Made by a program: the position numbers and the translations under genes. Shown here one piece after another: positions 8,713 through 18,552 of a DNA stretch of 64,000 nt (within the stretch, counting starts at the first letter, position 1; every line of letters starts with the position of its first letter). The notes under the pieces were generated by a model that was given only the letters and a program-made list of their open reading frames with translations, ran no database searches and was not told the origin of the DNA. Source of the stretch: Bog-473 sp963783965 (lineage in GTDB: Bacteria > Actinomycetota > Acidimicrobiia > Acidimicrobiales > RAAP-2); NCBI GenBank assembly GCA_963783965.1, contig CAWAPQ010000008.1, positions 124,001-188,000 on the forward strand, in the 5' to 3' direction.

Positions 8713-9566
8713 ATGGCGGGGCCCGTCGTCGCCGCGGGTTCCTGGGAACCGGCGAGAAGAGCGATACCGATCACCGCCACGACGAGTCCGGCGACGGTGC
8801 ACCCCGCGTGGCCGGTGCCGCTCTTCGAGAGTGTCTCGCCGTAAACGGTGACACCCAGGATCACGCTCGAAAAAAGGGTCACCGAGTTGCTCGACGCCAT
8901 GGCGGGCGCCAGGACGCCGGTCTTGAGCGCTGACTGTTGCAGCGCGAACCCGCTGAGAGCAGAGAGGATCAACACGTAGATCGTCCAGCTGGTGAGGAGG
9001 GCAGCGACACCGCCGCCGATCTGGGTGACGAACGTCTTCGTCACGGCCGCCTGCAATCCGTACCCGAGTCCTGCCGCGGCACCGAAGAGGAGGGCCTTCG
9101 GGGCGCCGGTACGGCTCCGGCCGACCACGAACAGCACGAGCACGAGTGCGGCGGTGATCAGGCAGGCCGACCACCACGCCGAGGCTCCCGGATGGGTCGT
9201 TCCTCCCTGCGGCTGTCCGGCCGAGACGAAGAAGATGATCCCGACCACGGTCAGTGCGGCTCCCGTCACCTCGCGCCGGCCGACGCGCTGATGGGTCAAC
9301 AGCGCGCCGAGGGGGAGCGCGAGGACCAGGCTCAGCGCAGTGAGGGACTGGACCACGACGAGCGACCCGCGGTCGAGCGCCGCCGCTTGCACGACCCAGC
9401 CGCTGGATTGCAGGAGCGTGCCGGCCAGCCAGACGGGGCGATGCAGAATCTGCAGGAGGAATCGCGGGTCGTCGCCCGTCGCCGCGGTGGAGAGAGCGCC
9501 CCTCTGCTGCAGCACCGTGCCGAGAGCAAAGAGCACGGCCGCGAGGATGGCGAGCGCCTCACCCAT
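8703..9566 (-). CDS. DMT-superfamily (EamA-like) transporter
   Basis: 287 residues from the ATG at 9566 (MGEALAILAAVLFALGTVLQ); longer in-frame readings run through the divergent gene and are rejected. Nine to ten hydrophobic segments are arranged as two repeats, as in drug/metabolite transporters. Motifs such as VVQSLTALSLVLALPLGALL and a later GETLSKSG loop fit actinobacterial DMT members. The substrate is unknown. It is a single gene facing away from the hydrolase at 9624. Confidence 0.8.
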   Translation of the reverse strand: MGEALAILAAVLFALGTVLQQRGALSTAATGDDPRFLLQILHRPVWLAGTLLQSSGWVVQAAALDRGSLVVVQSLTALSLVLALPLGALLTHQRVGRREVTGAALTVVGIIFFVSAGQPQGGTTHPGASAWWSACLITAALVLVLFVVGRSRTGAPKALLFGAAAGLGYGLQAAVTKTFVTQIGGGVAALLTSWTIYVLILSALSGFALQQSALKTGVLAPAMASSNSVTLFSSVILGVTVYGETLSKSGTGHAGCTVAGLVVAVIGIALLAGSQEPAATTGPAIAA

Positions 9567-9623
9567 GGAACGCCAGGCTAGCGAGATACCCCTGGTGAGC
9601 GTTGGTGCGACGTAACCTGTTTC

Positions 9624-10757
9624 ATGCGCGGAAAGGAGTTGTTGACCCGTCGGGCCACCACCAACCTCGCCGCGGCCAGAATGGACCTCGCCAGCGCCAC
9701 CCTCGACGGCGACGAAGGTCGGATCACGTTGCTCGAGATGCTCCTGTCCTCGGGTGCGGACATCCTGGTGTACCGCCCGCAGCTGCAGCACTACGCGCTG
9801 CTCTTCGGCGATCTCGAGACGGCGCACCACGTGGCCGTGGTCGTCCCGGGAGTCGGCGATGGCATCAATCTGTGCAACGACTGGATTCCCGATGCCCTCA
9901 ACCTCTACGAGGCCAGCACCGACACCGCCGTCGTCTTGTGGAAGGGCTACGACAACCCCGCCGACGTCATGGCCGCTGCGGCCGGGTCCATCGAGTGCAA
10001 CGAGGACTTGGCGACGGCCGCCCACGACCTCACCGAGTTCATCGCCACGCTCGACCTGGAGTCCACGCAGACGCTGACCCTGGTCGCCCACAGCTTCGGG
10101 TCGATCGTCGTCGGTGCCGCCCTGGCTGACGCCGGGCTGGAGGTCACCGACGTCGTGGTGGCGGGCAGCCCGGGCATGACGGTCGACGGCCTGCGCCAGC
10201 TCCATCTCGAGCAGTCACACTTCTTCTCGGAGCAGGCGCCGGGCGACGCCATCGCCGAACTGGGCGTCTTCGGGGCGTCGCCGGCCTCGCCGAGGTTCGG
10301 TGGAACGCGGATGGACACGAACGCACCGGATCACCCGCCGGTCGCGGCGCACTCGGGCTACTTCGAGCCCGGCTCCGCCGCGCTGGAGAACATGGCCGAC
10401 GTCGTCACGGGCCAGTACTCGGACATCCTGCGGCATCGCGCCGCGTTCCCCGAGATCGCCGGTGGGCTCGTGGCGTGGGCGCTGCGCGTGCCCGTGGCCC
10501 CGCTCCGGATCGCCGGGCGGCACTACCGGGGGCCCGGTTTCCGGCTCCTCACCAACTGGTGCCGCTTCGTCGACCTCGGAGCGAGCGAGACGGGCAACCT
10601 CGTCTGCGAGGTCCTCGACGAGGGCGAGCGCGCCCTGCTGTGGTTCGCTCATCGCGTCGGCGCGCTGCATCCTCCCGAAGCCGAGTCCGGACACCATGCC
10701 GGATCCGCCGCGACGACGCATGGCGACACCCGAGGGAGACCCTCCGAACCTGCCTGA
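9624..10757 (+). CDS. Alpha/beta hydrolase of the DUF1023 type
   Basis: 377 residues. VAVVVPGVGDGINLCNDW and the nucleophile elbow TLVAHSFGSIVVG (GxSxG, about residues 152-164) match the DUF1023 alpha/beta-hydrolase group found mainly in Actinobacteria. A region DVVVAGSPGMTV after the elbow is also typical. No signal peptide is seen, so it is likely cytoplasmic. The last 30 residues are low-complexity. The start is uncertain: the AAGGAG at 9633-9638 lies inside the frame and could instead serve a TTG just downstream. Confidence 0.75.
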   Translation: MRGKELLTRRATTNLAAARMDLASATLDGDEGRITLLEMLLSSGADILVYRPQLQHYALLFGDLETAHHVAVVVPGVGDGINLCNDWIPDALNLYEASTDTAVVLWKGYDNPADVMAAAAGSIECNEDLATAAHDLTEFIATLDLESTQTLTLVAHSFGSIVVGAALADAGLEVTDVVVAGSPGMTVDGLRQLHLEQSHFFSEQAPGDAIAELGVFGASPASPRFGGTRMDTNAPDHPPVAAHSGYFEPGSAALENMADVVTGQYSDILRHRAAFPEIAGGLVAWALRVPVAPLRIAGRHYRGPGFRLLTNWCRFVDLGASETGNLVCEVLDEGERALLWFAHRVGALHPPEAESGHHAGSAATTHGDTRGRPSEPA

Positions 10758-10771
10758 GGCCTGCGGCGCGG

Positions 10772-10840
10772 TCATCCGTCGGGCGTGACGCGGATCAGGT
10801 CGGTGAAGGTCCCCCCGACGGCGACGCCGACCCGGTAGCC
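10772..10840 (-). pseudogene. Relic of a hydantoinase/oxoprolinase N-terminus
   Basis: Twenty-two codons on the minus strand read GYRVGV, then AVGGTFTDLIRVTPDG, then TGA. This is the N-terminal ATP-binding signature of HyuA/oxoprolinase subunit A (usually YRVGVDVGGTFTDLVxV), stopped after the first strand-loop and with the usual Asp changed to Ala. Nothing downstream continues the family. It is probably a decay remnant left between the hydrolase and the gluconate-dehydrogenase-like pair. The short length keeps confidence moderate. Confidence 0.5.
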
Positions 10841-10895
10841 CCTCCTGGGCCATCCCGGTCCGCCCCCCGGTGACACGTGGGCGACGATCCTAACC

Positions 10896-10909
10896 TGACA
10901 GCGGCGTCA
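10896..10909. promoter_or_regulatory. Degenerate operator TGACAG-CG-GCGTCA
   Basis: Matches the TGACAC-NN-GTGTCA pattern at 10 of 12 arm positions. The following bases extend an identical 10-mer, CGTCAGCAAA, shared with the site at 21277-21290. It lies 33 bases before the gluconate-dehydrogenase-like small subunit gene, which also has a TACCTT box at 10931-10936. Confidence 0.4.
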
Positions 10910-10942
10910 GCAAATGGGGTCGGGGCGGGCTACCTTTGCCCG

Positions 10943-11506
10943 ATGCCCATCTGGCTGAGTGAGCACGAGTACGCCACGTTGCGGGCCGCCTGCGCGCAGA
11001 TGCTGCCCTCCGGCGAAGGTACGCCCGGTGCGGAAGAGGCCGGCGTGGCGGACTACATCGATGGTTTCCTGGGGGCGTTCTCGTTCGACCCTCCCCGCAT
11101 CTGGGCCGGTGGTCCGAGCTCGGGTCGCAAGGGCGGCGTGGCCGGCTTCGCCACCTTTCACCGCTTGTCCGCCCTCGACGAGCTGGCCTGGCGCATGCGG
11201 CTCGAGGGCTCCCAGGGGAGGCCCGAGCGCGAGTTCAACGGTCCGGTCGTGGGTCTCCAGGAGCGGTACCGGGAGGGTCTGGCCGCGCTGGGACCCGACT
11301 TCACCGAGGTGGACGGGCGTGAGCAGCGCCGCCGGCTGCGCGAGAACGAAGGCTTCACCGAGCTCCTGTGGGAGCACTGCTGCGAGGGCATGTACGGGGC
11401 GCCCGAGTACGGGGGGAACCGCGACACGGTCGGCTGGGACTACATCGACTACGAGGGAGACGTGCAGCCGCGCGGCTACACCGACGCCGAGGTGTCGCAG
11501 CCATGA
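10943..11506 (+). CDS. Gluconate 2-dehydrogenase subunit 3-like protein
   Basis: 187 residues from the ATG at 10943, chosen because the TACCTT box ends 6 bases upstream and homology starts there. LSEHEYATLRAACAQMLP, then YIDGFLGAF, is the pattern of gluconate dehydrogenase subunit 3, the small partner of flavin GMC dehydrogenases. No Tat or Sec signal is evident, unlike many periplasmic members. Its stop overlaps the start of the GMC gene by 4 bases (ATGA), so the two are translationally coupled and probably form a complex. Confidence 0.8.
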   Translation: MPIWLSEHEYATLRAACAQMLPSGEGTPGAEEAGVADYIDGFLGAFSFDPPRIWAGGPSSGRKGGVAGFATFHRLSALDELAWRMRLEGSQGRPEREFNGPVVGLQERYREGLAALGPDFTEVDGREQRRRLRENEGFTELLWEHCCEGMYGAPEYGGNRDTVGWDYIDYEGDVQPRGYTDAEVSQP

Positions 11507-13179
11507 GCCCCAGCGCCATCGTCATCGGGTCCGGGCCGGGTGGGGCCACCGCGGCCGAGGTGCTGACGCGAGCCGGCTGGTCCGTCGTCATCATGGAGAA
11601 GGGCCGCAACCATCTGCTCGACCCCGACGATCTGACCCGGCCCGCCGGCGACTACTCCAACGACGAGATCAAGTTCGTGTCGCGCTACTTCCTCGGTCCC
11701 GACCCCCTCGTCGAGCCGCGGGCGTTCCGCCGTTCGGCGGACGAGGGCGAGCACACGCACGTGGGCGAGGTGAACTCCATCCCCACGACCGTGGGTGGTG
11801 GCGGGACCCATGCCGACGGCAAGGTGCCGCGCTTCCGCGAGGAGGACTTCGGGCTGTTCTCGACCTACGGGCCGCAGGACGGCGCCGCGGTCGACGACTG
11901 GCCGCTGGACTACGCCGAGCTGGAGCCGTACTACGCGGAGGTCGAGCGGGCCATCGGCGTGTCCGGGCGGGAGGGCGCGAACCCCTTTGCCGCCTGGCGG
12001 TCCGGTCCCTACCCGATGCCGCCCGGTGCACCGATGTACGGGGCGGTGCTGTCGTCTGCTGCGGCCGAGAAGATCGGCCTGCATCCCTACGAGGCGCCGA
12101 CCGCTGCGAACAGCATCGCCTACGACGGTCGCCCGGCCTGCAACAACTGCGGGTTCTGTGCCTTCTTCGGCTGCCCGATTCACGCCAAGGGCGACCCGGT
12201 GGCGCTCCTGACCAAGGCGATGGCGACCGGACGCGCTGAGCTGATGGCAGAGACGTACGTGAGCCGGATCATCACGCAGGGCCGGCGGGCCACCGGGGTG
12301 GAGTTCATCGGTCCCGACGGGGTGGCGCACACCAGGGAGGCCGACATGGTCGTGGTGGCGGGCGGCGCCATCGAGACGCCGCGCATCCTTCTCCTCTCCG
12401 GGTTGGACCACCCTGCCCTCGGCAAGTACCTGATGGTCCATTTCCAGACGATCGTCGTGGGGCACTTCCCGACTCTGCGCCTGCATCCCCACAAGGGACG
12501 GTCGGTCACCCACGTGCACGACGACGCCATGGTGCAGGACGACCGCACACGCCAGGCGGCGGCGGGAGCCGGCCTCCCGTGGTTCCGCGGCGGGCTGGTG
12601 GAGCACAGCGGGGGAGGGCTGCCGATCATGGAGGCACGCCACTCGCCCTGGGGGCGCCATCATGCCCAGGCCATGCGCGAGTCGAACCTGCGCGAGCGCA
12701 TGTGGGCCTTCATCATGCAGGGGGAGGACCTGCCCTACGCGACCAACACGGTCGATCTGAGCCCCTCCATCCGTGACGCCCGGGGCTTCCCCGTGGCGCG
12801 GGTCACGTATCAGCCCGGGCACCACGAGCTGGCCGCGTCGAAGTACCACGGCAAAATCCTGCAGTCCGTGCTGGAGGAGATGGGCGCCGAGTGGGTGATG
12901 CACACCTCGTCCCCGGGGGTCTCGTACCACGGCATGGGCACGACGCCCATTCCCGAGAGCCGCCACGTCATGGGCACGGTCCGGATGGGGGACAACCCGG
13001 ACACCTCCGTGGTGGACCGCTGGGGTCGGGTGCACTCGCTGGACAACGTCGTGATCGCTGACTCCTCGGTCTTCGTCACCTCGAGCGGCTACGGGCCCAC
13101 GCTCACGCTGGTGGCCCTGGCGGCCCGTGCGGCGCACCACCTGGCCGGGACCAGTCCCGAGCCGGCGCAAGTGGATTGA
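11503..13179 (+). CDS. GMC-type FAD oxidoreductase
   Basis: 558 residues. The Rossmann dinucleotide motif GSGPGG is at 9-14 with MEKG at 31-34. The C-terminal GMC region contains HVMGTVRMGDNPDTSVVD and ends IADSSVFVTSSGYGPTLT, LVALAARAA, with the usual His/Asn pair replaced by surrounding variants. Residues 213-224 (CNNCGFCAFFGC) form a four-cysteine cluster, not needed for FAD binding, that may hold an iron-sulfur centre or metal. It is coupled to the small subunit at 10943, as in membrane gluconate/sorbitol dehydrogenases. The substrate could be a sterol, polyol or other alcohol. Confidence 0.9.
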   Translation: MSPSAIVIGSGPGGATAAEVLTRAGWSVVIMEKGRNHLLDPDDLTRPAGDYSNDEIKFVSRYFLGPDPLVEPRAFRRSADEGEHTHVGEVNSIPTTVGGGGTHADGKVPRFREEDFGLFSTYGPQDGAAVDDWPLDYAELEPYYAEVERAIGVSGREGANPFAAWRSGPYPMPPGAPMYGAVLSSAAAEKIGLHPYEAPTAANSIAYDGRPACNNCGFCAFFGCPIHAKGDPVALLTKAMATGRAELMAETYVSRIITQGRRATGVEFIGPDGVAHTREADMVVVAGGAIETPRILLLSGLDHPALGKYLMVHFQTIVVGHFPTLRLHPHKGRSVTHVHDDAMVQDDRTRQAAAGAGLPWFRGGLVEHSGGGLPIMEARHSPWGRHHAQAMRESNLRERMWAFIMQGEDLPYATNTVDLSPSIRDARGFPVARVTYQPGHHELAASKYHGKILQSVLEEMGAEWVMHTSSPGVSYHGMGTTPIPESRHVMGTVRMGDNPDTSVVDRWGRVHSLDNVVIADSSVFVTSSGYGPTLTLVALAARAAHHLAGTSPEPAQVD

Positions 13180-13252
13180 ACCCTCAACTCTCAACCTCGA
13201 TCTCTACCTCAGAGTAAGAGATCAACCAGGGCAAGGAGTCTCAAGGTCACCT

Positions 13253-13267
13253 TCGACCAGAGGTCGA
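13253..13267. terminator. Short hairpin between convergent genes
   Basis: TCGACC, AGA, GGTCGA forms a 6-bp stem with a 3-base loop, between the GMC gene end (13179) and the thiolase end (13303). It is weak and has no T-tract. The rest of this 123-base gap shows nothing else. Confidence 0.25.
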
Positions 13268-13302
13268 CACCTCATGCCAGCCCCCACATCGGGACGCTGA
13301 AA

Positions 13303-14535
13303 TCAGCGGATGCCGCGGGTCAGCAGCATGGTGCCGGCGATGGGTCCGCCGCCGTTGGCCACCGCGGCCACCTCGGGGTTCCGACCGCCGGGCCGCACCA
13401 CCTGGCGGTCGCCGCCCTCCCCGCGCAACTGCACGCAGGCTTCGTGAATGAGGGAGAACCCGTGGAGGCGCCCGCCCGAGAGCTGGCCCCCCGAGGTGTT
13501 CAGGGGCAGCAGCCCGTCGCGGGCGATGTTGGCGCCGCCCTCAATGAAGGGCCCGCTCTCGCCGCGGCCGCAGAAGCCCATGGCCTCCAGCCACACAATG
13601 GTGAGCACGCTGAAGCCGTCGTAGAGCTGTGCGGTGTCCACGTCGGTCGGCTTCAGGTCGGTGCGCTCCCACATGGAGGCGGCGGCATCACGCGCTGCCA
13701 TGGTCGTCATGTCGTCGAACTGGTCCCAACTCGGCCGTCCCCGCAGCGCGGTGCCCAATGCGTTGATGTGCACGGCGGGATGGTCGAGGTCGCCGGCGAC
13801 GTCGCGGTGCGACACGATGACCGCGGTCGAGCCGTCACACGGCGCGTCGCAGTCGAAGAGACACAGGGGCGTGGTGATGATGCGCGCGGCGAGGTAGTCG
13901 TCCATCGACATCGGGTCCGTGTAGATGGCCTTTGGGTTGAGGGCCGCGTTGCGCCGAGCGTTGATGGCGATCTGCCCCAGCTGTTCGCGCGTCAGCCCGA
14001 ACTCGTGCATGCGGCGCTGACCGACCATGGCGAGCCAGTTGGCCGCCGACACGGCGCCGTAGGGGAGCGACCACTGCATGAAGCTGCCGAAGCGGGGGAC
14101 CGAGCCGCCGCCGCCCGTGCCACCCATCGGCTGGCGCCCGCCCGTTCCCTGGGCGGAGCCCTCTGTCACCGTGCGGTAGACGAGCACGTGCTTGGCCAGG
14201 CCGGCCGCGACGGCCAGCGAGGCGGCCATCACGGCGCGCATCTGGGCCGGTCCCTCGCCGCCACCGTCGTGCCAGTTGAGCGAGAGTCCGAGGGCGTCCT
14301 GGACCTCGGGCGTGGGTGGGCCGCCGAAGCCCGGCGTGCCGGCCCCCATGCCGGGATACGTCGAGAGTCCGTCGATGTCGTCGCGCGTCAGCCCCGCGTC
14401 GGCAATGGCGGCCAGCGCCGCCTCGACGGTCAGGTCGAGGTCGGAGCGCCCCAGGCGGCGGCCCACGTCGGACTGCCCGATGCCCGAGATGATGGCACGC
14501 CGCTCCAGCGGCTCCTCGGTCGGACGCGGGCTCAC
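13303..14535 (-). CDS. Thiolase-like (SCP-x type) protein
   Basis: 410 residues from the GTG at 14535, which overlaps the stop of the OB-fold gene by 4 bases. It has the non-condensing thiolase fold typical of actinobacterial lipid-transfer proteins: RAIISGIGQSDVGR at the N-terminus, LCLFDCDAPCDGSTAVIVS in the middle and GGQLSGGRLHGFSLIHEA near the C-terminus. Such proteins pair with a DUF35 OB-fold partner, and in sterol side-chain degradation the heteromeric Ltp2/DUF35 acts as a retro-aldolase (family knowledge). That pairing is preserved here, so an aldol or thiolytic cleavage role is a reasonable inference. Confidence 0.88.
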   Translation of the reverse strand: MSPRPTEEPLERRAIISGIGQSDVGRRLGRSDLDLTVEAALAAIADAGLTRDDIDGLSTYPGMGAGTPGFGGPPTPEVQDALGLSLNWHDGGGEGPAQMRAVMAASLAVAAGLAKHVLVYRTVTEGSAQGTGGRQPMGGTGGGGSVPRFGSFMQWSLPYGAVSAANWLAMVGQRRMHEFGLTREQLGQIAINARRNAALNPKAIYTDPMSMDDYLAARIITTPLCLFDCDAPCDGSTAVIVSHRDVAGDLDHPAVHINALGTALRGRPSWDQFDDMTTMAARDAAASMWERTDLKPTDVDTAQLYDGFSVLTIVWLEAMGFCGRGESGPFIEGGANIARDGLLPLNTSGGQLSGGRLHGFSLIHEACVQLRGEGGDRQVVRPGGRNPEVAAVANGGGPIAGTMLLTRGIR

Positions 14536-14954
14536 GACGCCACCTCCACCGGCGTGAAGAGCGGGAGCCAGACGTCCTCGACGTGCTCGAAGAGCACCCG
14601 CACCGGCATGCCGATGCGCACGTCCTCGGGCTCCACGTCGACCAGGTTCGTCGTCAGGCGGAGGTCGGGCTGCTCGTCGATGGAGACCCAGGCGATGATG
14701 TAGGGGTCGCTCCCGGGGATCCACTGCTGGTAGTTGACCGTGAAGGTCTCGACTCGGCCCAGCCCGCTGACCGCCTGGGGCGCCACGTCACGCGAGAGAC
14801 AGCGGGGGCAGACGGGGCCGGGTGGGTGGATGTAGAACCCGCAGGCATTGCAGCGCAGCAGGCGCAACACGCCGTCCTCGCCGGAGGTCCAGAAGAAGGT
14901 GACGTCGTCGTCCAGGCGCGGCAGGAGACGGAGCATCGGGCCGTTGGCAACCAT
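14532..14954 (-). CDS. Zn-ribbon OB-fold protein (DUF35/DUF35_N), thiolase partner
   Basis: 140 residues. A rubredoxin-like zinc ribbon, CNACGFYIHPPGPVCPRC, covers about 34-51, followed by an OB-fold with the acyl-CoA-binding pattern GRVETFTVNYQQW. The architecture is the full DUF35 type. Its TGA overlaps the GTG of the thiolase-like gene, so the two are translated together. It probably stabilises and directs substrate to the thiolase-like subunit. The HAD gene lies 59 bases upstream on the same strand and may be co-transcribed. Confidence 0.9.
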   Translation of the reverse strand: MVANGPMLRLLPRLDDDVTFFWTSGEDGVLRLLRCNACGFYIHPPGPVCPRCLSRDVAPQAVSGLGRVETFTVNYQQWIPGSDPYIIAWVSIDEQPDLRLTTNLVDVEPEDVRIGMPVRVLFEHVEDVWLPLFTPVEVAS

Positions 14955-15013
14955 GGCGGCATGTTGGCACAGGCCCGGTGGCCGCTCCCAACCGGCGCCG
15001 GGCCGGCGCCGCG

Positions 15014-15628
15014 TCAGGTCCCGAGCACGCCGGCCTCCGTCAGCGCGTCGTGGGCGGCCGCCACCCCACGCACATGACGGGCCGCGAACCCCGCCTGTGC
15101 AGCGGCCTCCACGTTGATGACGTTGTCGTCCAGGAAGAGGACCCGCCGGCGGGGGACCGGGAGGCGGTCCGCCACGGCGTCGAAGACGGCGGCGTCCGGC
15201 TTCACCAGCCCGAGCTCGAAGGAGAGGAAGCGGAAAGTGAAGGCGTCGGTCAGTGGGATCGCCTCGTAGTTGGTCGCCCATTGGAAGGAGTTCATGTTGG
15301 AGAGGAACCCCGCCGGGACCCTCTCCTGCACCGCGCCGACGAGCTCGAGCGCGCCGGGGAACGGGGGCTCGGGCCAGGTGCCGAATTCCTGCAGGAACGC
15401 GGCCGGGTCCAGGTCCAGTCCCCAGTCCGCCACCACGCCGGCGGCGAACGCCTCGGGGGTGCACTGGCCCGCCTCGAAACGGCGCACCCAGCGGCAGCTG
15501 AGCCAGCGGGCCCACAACGCCTCGTCGCTCTCTATCCCGCTCAGGGCCCGCATCGGTCCGACGCCACCGGGCTGAATCAGCACGCCGCCGAGGTCGAACA
15601 GGACCAGGTCGATCCGCTCTCCCGTCAC
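15014..15628 (-). CDS. HAD-family hydrolase
   Basis: 204 residues from the GTG at 15628; TAGCAT (complement of 15636-15641) 7 bases upstream supports this start, and the longer frame would run into the neighbouring promoter. HAD motif I is FDLGGVL (11-17), where Gly replaces the second Asp, as in the YihX-like alpha-D-glucose-1-phosphatase group. Motif II is SNMNS, motif III GLVKPD and motif IV FLDDN. Phosphatase or dehalogenase activity cannot be separated by eye. An AGAGT-N7-ACTCT inverted repeat at 15657-15673 lies in the divergent gap with the LLM oxidoreductase gene. Confidence 0.85.
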   Translation of the reverse strand: MTGERIDLVLFDLGGVLIQPGGVGPMRALSGIESDEALWARWLSCRWVRRFEAGQCTPEAFAAGVVADWGLDLDPAAFLQEFGTWPEPPFPGALELVGAVQERVPAGFLSNMNSFQWATNYEAIPLTDAFTFRFLSFELGLVKPDAAVFDAVADRLPVPRRRVLFLDDNVINVEAAAQAGFAARHVRGVAAAHDALTEAGVLGT

Positions 15629-15707
15629 CCCTGCGATGCTAGGGCCAGACCGTCCGAGAGTTGAGTACACTCTTTTGCGGCGGCAGGACCGAGAAAAGGG
15701 AGGCCGT

Positions 15708-16745
15708 GTGAAGCTGTCCATGACGTTGAACTACGCCGGCGGGTTCGAGGAGTCGGCCCGCCAGGCCGTGGCTCTGGAGAAGGTCGGGCTCGATGTCGTC
15801 TGGGTCGCCGAGGCCTACAGCTTCGACGCGCCGAGCTTCATGGGATTTCTCGCCGCCAAGACCGAGCGCATCGAGATCGGCTCGGCCATCCTTCCCATCT
15901 ACAGCCGCACACCCACGCTGATCGCCATGACGGCCGCCGGCGTCGATGCCGTGTCGGGCGGTCGCTGCGTCCTGGGCCTGGGCGCCTCGGGCCCCCAGGT
16001 CATCGAGGGCTTCCACGGCGTGCCCTACGACCGCCCCCTCACCCGCACGCGCGAGATCATCGACGTCTGCCGCCAGGTGTGGGCGCGCGAGGCGCCGCTG
16101 GTCCACGAGGGTGCGGCGTACCACATCCCTCTGCCGGCCGGCGAGGGAACCGGGCTGGGCAAGGCGCTCAAGCTGATCAACCACCCGGTGCGGCCCCGCA
16201 TCCCCATCTGGGTGGCCGCGCTGGGCGAGAAGAACGTGGCCATGACGGCCGAGGTGGCCGACGGCTGGCTCCCGATCTTCTTCTTCCCCGAGAAGGCCAA
16301 GGAGGTCTTCGGCCCCTCGCTCGCCGCCGGCGCGGCCAAGCGGGACCCCTCGCTCGGCACGCTGCAGATCGCCGCCGGCGGGATCTTCGCCATCGGCGAG
16401 GAGGACGAGGTCGCACCGATCCGTGAGCTCGGCCGCGGCGCGGCGGCGCTCTACATCGGCGGCATGGGCGCCAAGGGCAAGAACTTCTACAACGCGCTGG
16501 CGTGTCGCTACGGCTACGAGAAGGAGGCCACTGAGATCCAGGACCTCTACCTCTCGGGCCAGAAGAAGGAGGCGGCGGCGCTGGTGCCCGCCGAGTTGCT
16601 CGAGGCGACATCGCTCTGCGGCCCCGAGTCCTACATCAAGGAGCGGGTGGCGGCCATGGCCGAGGCCGGGGTCACCCATCTCAACGTCACGCCGGTGGGC
16701 GCTGATCCTGTCGCCATGGTCGAAAAACTGCGAAGCTGGGTGTAG
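15708..16745 (+). CDS. LLM-class F420-dependent oxidoreductase
   Basis: 345 residues from the GTG at 15708, with AAAAGGGAGG just upstream. It is a TIM-barrel luciferase-like monooxygenase-fold protein: KLSMTLNYAGGFEES, IEIGSAILPIYSRTPTLIAM, GRCVLGLGASGPQVIEGFHG. The pattern and length match actinobacterial F420-dependent oxidoreductases of the mer/hmd-like type rather than FMN luciferases. F420 use is inferred from the subfamily. It is followed after 70 bases by the amidohydrolase at 16816 on the same strand and may share its transcript. Confidence 0.88.
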   Translation: MKLSMTLNYAGGFEESARQAVALEKVGLDVVWVAEAYSFDAPSFMGFLAAKTERIEIGSAILPIYSRTPTLIAMTAAGVDAVSGGRCVLGLGASGPQVIEGFHGVPYDRPLTRTREIIDVCRQVWAREAPLVHEGAAYHIPLPAGEGTGLGKALKLINHPVRPRIPIWVAALGEKNVAMTAEVADGWLPIFFFPEKAKEVFGPSLAAGAAKRDPSLGTLQIAAGGIFAIGEEDEVAPIRELGRGAAALYIGGMGAKGKNFYNALACRYGYEKEATEIQDLYLSGQKKEAAALVPAELLEATSLCGPESYIKERVAAMAEAGVTHLNVTPVGADPVAMVEKLRSWV

Positions 16746-16815
16746 CTGACCGCCGTCCGGCCACCGGACCGGTCGCCGGCGGGACACGTCGGTTCGCCCT
16801 GGGGAGGAGCACCAC

Positions 16816-18525
<1,710 letters not shown>

Positions 18526-18552
18526 ACCGCTCCGACCGCCGTCGGGCCGGGT

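Noticed and set aside
11476..13194. 572-residue minus-strand open frame
   Set aside because: Antisense to the GMC gene; no motif and His/Arg-rich.
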